A DNA stretch of 7,124 bases, from contig DOQH01000005.1 in NCBI GenBank assembly GCA_003514455.1, forward strand, positions 554 through 7,677, in the 5' to 3' direction. Position 1 is the first letter of the stretch, and every line of letters starts with the position of its first letter. Under the pieces are notes generated by a model. That model searched no databases, was not told the origin of the DNA, and saw only the letters and a list, made by a program, of their open reading frames with translations. Origin of the DNA: Candidatus Magasanikiibacteriota bacterium (GTDB lineage: Bacteria > Patescibacteriota > Patescibacteriia > Magasanikbacterales > UBA10003). The position numbers and the translations under genes were made by a program. Shown in pieces: positions 4,074 through 7,124 of the stretch.

Positions 4074-4541
4074 TTAATACATCTCCATCACCACTCTTTT
4101 CACTCCAAACGCCTTTACTTCATCCAAAGGCAAATCCAGCCACAAGTCCACGCGGCCGCGGCCAAAACGAGAGTGCATCCGATCATTAACAGTAAAAATT
4201 TTATCGCCAAACAGTTCAGGAAATTTCACGCGCGTGCCAAATTTCAACCAATTCGCAGCAATCAAACCATCGTAAACCTGCTTGTTATTGGCGGTAATAA
4301 ACGGCGTGCTGTCGGTCTGGTTCGGGGTGCTGGAATAGGCGGTCAAAACCACCTTGATGGTTCGAGTCGCCTCGCGATCGTTAGCCAAAGGCAATTGCCC
4401 AATTGTCTCCAAATTGCTCAAATCAGCGCCTTGCGCCTGAGCCAATCGTGGAAAAGAAGAGTCAAAAACAATGCTAATTAAAGCCAAAATTATGGCTAAT
4501 TTATACGGAAAAGTGAATTTAAATAGCTTGGAATAACGCAT
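4074..4541 (-). CDS. Secreted or membrane-anchored 3D-domain protein
   Basis: A 155-residue protein with a basic start and hydrophobic stretch (residues 13-27), then AQA|Q at 34-37, a likely signal peptidase I site. The rest is a 3D domain, the double-psi beta barrel found in MltA and RlpA lytic transglycosylases and in the tails of resuscitation-type proteins. VVLTAYSSTPNQTDSTPFIT (64-83), FGTRV (101-105), FTVNDRMHSRF (116-126) and VDLWLD (131-136) hold the three conserved Asp positions (77, 120, 132 or 136). The family acts on peptidoglycan, or is thought to. An in-frame GTG at 4592 would add 17 residues, but it lies inside the predicted promoter, so ATG at 4541 is chosen. Expression is from its own promoter with a leader hairpin. 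It diverges from the PBP gene, which fits a cell-wall role. Enzyme activity is not proven. Confidence 0.85.
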   Translation of the reverse strand: MRYSKLFKFTFPYKLAIILALISIVFDSSFPRLAQAQGADLSNLETIGQLPLANDREATRTIKVVLTAYSSTPNQTDSTPFITANNKQVYDGLIAANWLKFGTRVKFPELFGDKIFTVNDRMHSRFGRGRVDLWLDLPLDEVKAFGVKRVVMEMY

Positions 4542-4556
4542 AGGGTTTAAACGAAA

Positions 4557-4573
4557 AACCCCTTTTAAGGGTT
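4557..4573 (-). promoter_or_regulatory. Leader hairpin of the 3D-domain gene
   Basis: AACCC and GGGTT (minus strand) pair around TTAAAAG, with U residues following. It begins a few bases after the predicted transcription start (near 4576) and ends 15 bases before the ATG. It could stabilise the 5' end or act as a weak attenuator. The stem is short. Confidence 0.45.
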
Positions 4574-4582
4574 CAACAAAGA

Positions 4583-4611
4583 AGTATAGCACATTTAGAC
4601 AAAAAAGTCAA
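4583..4611 (-). promoter_or_regulatory. Promoter of the 3D-domain gene
   Basis: On the minus strand TTGACT (4611-4606), a 17-base spacer and TATACT (4588-4583) preceded by TGC, an extended -10. This is a strong match. It overlaps the opposite-facing PBP promoter over 4596-4611. Confidence 0.85.
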
Positions 4612-4624
4612 TATGCGATAGAAT
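4596..4624 (+). promoter_or_regulatory. Promoter of the PBP gene
   Basis: TAGACA (4596-4601), a 17-base spacer and TAGAAT (4619-4624); each hexamer matches the consensus at 5 of 6 positions. Transcription would start near 4631, only about 5 bases before the PBP ATG, so the mRNA is nearly leaderless. Confidence 0.7.
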
Positions 4625-4626
4625 AG

Positions 4627-4650
4627 AGAAAAGATATGTCTATCTTTTCT
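4627..4650. repeat. Perfect 10-bp inverted repeat over the PBP start codon
   Basis: AGAAAAGATA and TATCTTTTCT pair perfectly around the loop TGTC. The A of the start codon (4636) closes the stem and its TG opens the loop. It could act as an mRNA hairpin controlling initiation or as a protein-binding dyad over the transcription start. Confidence 0.7.
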
Positions 4651-7124
4651 TCATCAAGAAAAATTCACTCGCCGCAGGAATGGCGACGCGCTGTTGGCGC
4701 CAAAAGACAATCGTATAGCCGATCAACACCGAATTTTAATAGCTATAAACCCAAAAAAAAGATTAAGGGCTGGAAGATTTTCAAAAAACTTTTTAAATTG
4801 GGCGCGGTGGCCATAATTTTGGCATGGCTTGGCGGCACGATTATGATTGCGTGGGCTTCGCGCGATTTGCCAAATCCGGACAAACTGATTGACCGCTCGG
4901 TTGCGCAAAGCACTAAAATTTTTGATCGCACTGGCAAAAACCTGCTTTATGAAGTGTACAATGAAAAAAAACGCACTTTGATTGAACTCGCGGACATTCC
5001 TGAATACGCCAAGTGGGCGGTGATTTCCATTGAAGACAAAAATTTTTACAGCCACACGGGCGTGGCCTGGGTTTCCATTATCCGCGCCGGTGTTTCCAAT
5101 ATCTTGGGTCTTAAATCAGGCGGCGGAGGCGCATCAACACTCACCCAACAATTGGTGAAAAACGCCATTTTAACCAATGAAAAAACTTTGACGCGCAAAA
5201 TCAAAGAAGCTATTCTTGCCAAACAAATGGAGAAAAAATATACCAAAGATCAGATTTTAAAATTATATTTCAATGAAATTCCTTATGGCTCATCCAACTA
5301 TGGCATTGAAGCGGCAAGCCAGTCATACTTTGGCAGATCAGCCAAGGACATTACCTTGGCCGAGGCAGCTACTTTAGCCGCATTGCCTCAAGCGCCGACA
5401 AAATATCTGAATAATTTAGATTCGCTGAAAGGCCGCCGCGACTATATTCTGGACAAAATGGTTGAATACGGCCACATTACAAAAGAAGAGGCCATTACCG
5501 CCAAAACAGAACCAATAAAAATCAACAAAAAATCAGCGCCAATGGTGGCTCCACATTTTGTGCTCTACATTAAAGAATTGCTAGTGGAAAAATACGGTGA
5601 AAAAGCAGTGGAGCAGGGCGGATTAAAAGTCATTACCACTTTGGATTTTGACAAACAAAAAATGGCCGAAGAGGAAATCACCAAATCCATGGAAAATCTG
5701 GAAAAAAAATACAAAGCCACAAATGCCGCCTTGGTTGCCATTGATCCAAAAACAGGACAGGTGCTCGTGATGGTCGGCTCGCATGATTTTTTTGATGATG
5801 AACACGACGGGCAGGTGAATGTGGTTTTGCGTCCGCGCCAGCCCGGCTCGTCTTTCAAACCCATTGTTTATGCCGCCGCTTTTATCAATGGATTGACGCC
5901 TGACACCAAGGTATATGATGTGAACACGATATTTAAAACTGAAATCAAGGACTATGAACCGCACAATTATGACGGTAAAGAACACGGCATTGTTTCTTTG
6001 CGCCAGGCCTTAGCAGGATCGCTAAATACGCCAGCAGTAAAAACACTATATCTCACCGGCATTGATAATGTTTTAAATCTGGCTGAACAAATGGGCTACT
6101 CTACTTTGAAAGACAGGAGCAGATTTGGATTGTCTTTAGTGCTGGGTGGAGCCGAGGTAAAATTAATGGATCATGTCGCGGCTTTTTCCGCTTTTGCCCG
6201 CGAAGGAACAATGGTGCCAATAACAAACATTTTATCAATTGAAGATGCCGATGGAAATATTTTGGAAGAATGGAAAAAATTCGAGCCAATGGAAGTATTA
6301 CCTAATAATATCGCTCGCGAAGTGACAAGCATTTTATCTGATAATGAAGCTCGCTCTTTCATTTTTGGCGCGAATAATCCTTTGACTTTGCCTAATCGTC
6401 CGGTGGCTGCCAAAACCGGCACTACCAATGACTGGCGCGACGCGTGGACACTGGGCTTTACGCCATCTTTAGTAACCGGAGTTTGGGTTGGAAATAACAA
6501 TAATAAAGAAATGAGCAAAAAAGCCGATGGCTCGTATGTTGCCGCGCCAATTTGGCAGGCATTTATGAAAAGAGTTTTGGCTGACACGCCAATTGAAAAT
6601 TTCAATCCGCCTGATCCATATCCGTCTGACATAAAACCAATACTTATTGGCCAGGGCATTGGCGAAGTGTTATTGCCGATAAATAAACTCAATGGAAAAA
6701 TAGCAACTTCTTCAACACCACCTGATTTAATTGAACAAGAATCATTTCCGCAAGATCATACCATTCTGTATTATCTGAATAAGGATGACATCACCGGGCA
6801 ACCGCCAACTGACCCCAACCAAGACCCACAATTTGCCAATTGGGAAGCGGCTGTGCAAAAATGGACGGAAAAAAATAACCGAAAACAAGAAATTCCTTTG
6901 GAATTGGATTTACCAGTGGATAGCGCAAGCCGACCAAAAATAATTTTGCTCGCGCCATCGCCAAATCAGACATTGGACAAACGACAACTCACAGCTTTGG
7001 TGCAAATTACCGCCCCCAATCAAATTCTAAAAGTTATCTACTGGTTGGATGATCAAATTTTGGAAACAATATCTAACGCGCCATACAATTTGGAAACATA
7101 CCTTTTAGAAACACCCAAAGGATA
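4636..7124 (+). CDS. Bifunctional penicillin-binding protein 1A (glycosyltransferase/transpeptidase), C-terminus cut off
   Basis: Polymerises lipid II into glycan strands and cross-links the peptides, outside the cytoplasmic membrane. The 829 codons present are open to the window end. A basic cytoplasmic tail (1-54) leads into one membrane helix (about 56-74). The GT51 domain shows EDKNFYSH (133-140, catalytic Glu133), GGGGASTLTQQLVKN (162-176) and the KEAILAKQMEKKYTKDQIL block (around 190-208). The transpeptidase domain shows RPRQPGSSFKP (399-409, nucleophile Ser405 and Lys408), SLN (462-464) and KTGTT (593-597). All catalytic motifs are intact. After about residue 650 comes a Pro-rich linker and a beta-rich tail, probably Ig-like, unfinished at the edge. 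ATG at 4636 is the only suitable start. There is no true SD, only AGAGAAAAG. It diverges from the 3D-domain gene with an overlapping promoter. Confidence 0.95.
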   Translation, partial: MSIFSSSRKIHSPQEWRRAVGAKRQSYSRSTPNFNSYKPKKKIKGWKIFKKLFKLGAVAIILAWLGGTIMIAWASRDLPNPDKLIDRSVAQSTKIFDRTGKNLLYEVYNEKKRTLIELADIPEYAKWAVISIEDKNFYSHTGVAWVSIIRAGVSNILGLKSGGGGASTLTQQLVKNAILTNEKTLTRKIKEAILAKQMEKKYTKDQILKLYFNEIPYGSSNYGIEAASQSYFGRSAKDITLAEAATLAALPQAPTKYLNNLDSLKGRRDYILDKMVEYGHITKEEAITAKTEPIKINKKSAPMVAPHFVLYIKELLVEKYGEKAVEQGGLKVITTLDFDKQKMAEEEITKSMENLEKKYKATNAALVAIDPKTGQVLVMVGSHDFFDDEHDGQVNVVLRPRQPGSSFKPIVYAAAFINGLTPDTKVYDVNTIFKTEIKDYEPHNYDGKEHGIVSLRQALAGSLNTPAVKTLYLTGIDNVLNLAEQMGYSTLKDRSRFGLSLVLGGAEVKLMDHVAAFSAFAREGTMVPITNILSIEDADGNILEEWKKFEPMEVLPNNIAREVTSILSDNEARSFIFGANNPLTLPNRPVAAKTGTTNDWRDAWTLGFTPSLVTGVWVGNNNNKEMSKKADGSYVAAPIWQAFMKRVLADTPIENFNPPDPYPSDIKPILIGQGIGEVLLPINKLNGKIATSSTPPDLIEQESFPQDHTILYYLNKDDITGQPPTDPNQDPQFANWEAAVQKWTEKNNRKQEIPLELDLPVDSASRPKIILLAPSPNQTLDKRQLTALVQITAPNQILKVIYWLDDQILETISNAPYNLETYLLETPKG

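Noticed and set aside
4542..4592. GTG start for the 3D-domain protein
   Set aside because: The GTG falls within the promoter, upstream of the predicted transcription start.
5565..5985. Minus-strand open frames inside the PBP gene
   Set aside because: Shadows of the PBP reading frame, with no domain pattern.
1..7124. CRISPR array or tandem repeat array
   Set aside because: No regularly spaced direct repeats were seen anywhere in the window.

Overview
The window looks like part of a small-genome bacterium of the Candidate Phyla Radiation (Patescibacteria) type. This is an inference from gene content and protein style: a PPi-type phosphofructokinase, a class II aldolase with the N-terminus typical of that group, short HicB-like and RelE-like toxin-antitoxin proteins, a GtrA protein, a short 3D-domain protein and a PBP1A. 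Packing is tight and base composition is moderate. Most genes lack a Shine-Dalgarno (SD) sequence. All nine complete genes end in TAA or TAG, and the reading frames need no recoded TGA.

Layout. From 1 to about 4541 everything is on the minus strand, so transcription runs right to left. In that order: a 3D-domain secreted protein (4541-4074) with its own promoter and terminator; cytidine deaminase (3961-3491) with its own promoter, SD and terminator; GtrA (3412-3011); a Trp/His-rich membrane protein of unknown function (3005-2559); tRNA-Cys(GCA) (2551-2480); PPi-dependent phosphofructokinase (2464-1268); a 53-residue single-span membrane peptide (1217-1056) enclosed by a long inverted repeat; a three-gene module of HicB-like protein, antitoxin and RelE-type toxin (943-257) with its own promoter and operator-like repeat; and the 5' end of class II fructose-bisphosphate aldolase (197-1, cut by the window edge). 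On the plus strand a large bifunctional penicillin-binding protein (4636 to beyond 7124) diverges from the 3D-domain gene.

How they fit together. Two glycolytic genes, pfk and fba, stand on either side of a toxin-antitoxin-rich insert. The two cell-wall genes, 3D-domain and PBP1A, diverge from promoters that physically overlap, so polymerase binding on one should exclude the other.

The best candidate for something undescribed is the 1012-1260 locus. Its transcript would have 5' and 3' ends that pair over 24 bp around a tiny one-helix membrane protein. The 3' arm also contains a copy of the 16S rRNA anti-SD tail that can pair with the gene's own SD. This is the architecture of type I toxin mRNAs, and it sits directly before a type II toxin-antitoxin operon. 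It is an inference from sequence only. The start of the PBP gene, which lies inside a perfect 10-bp inverted repeat, is a second unusual control element.
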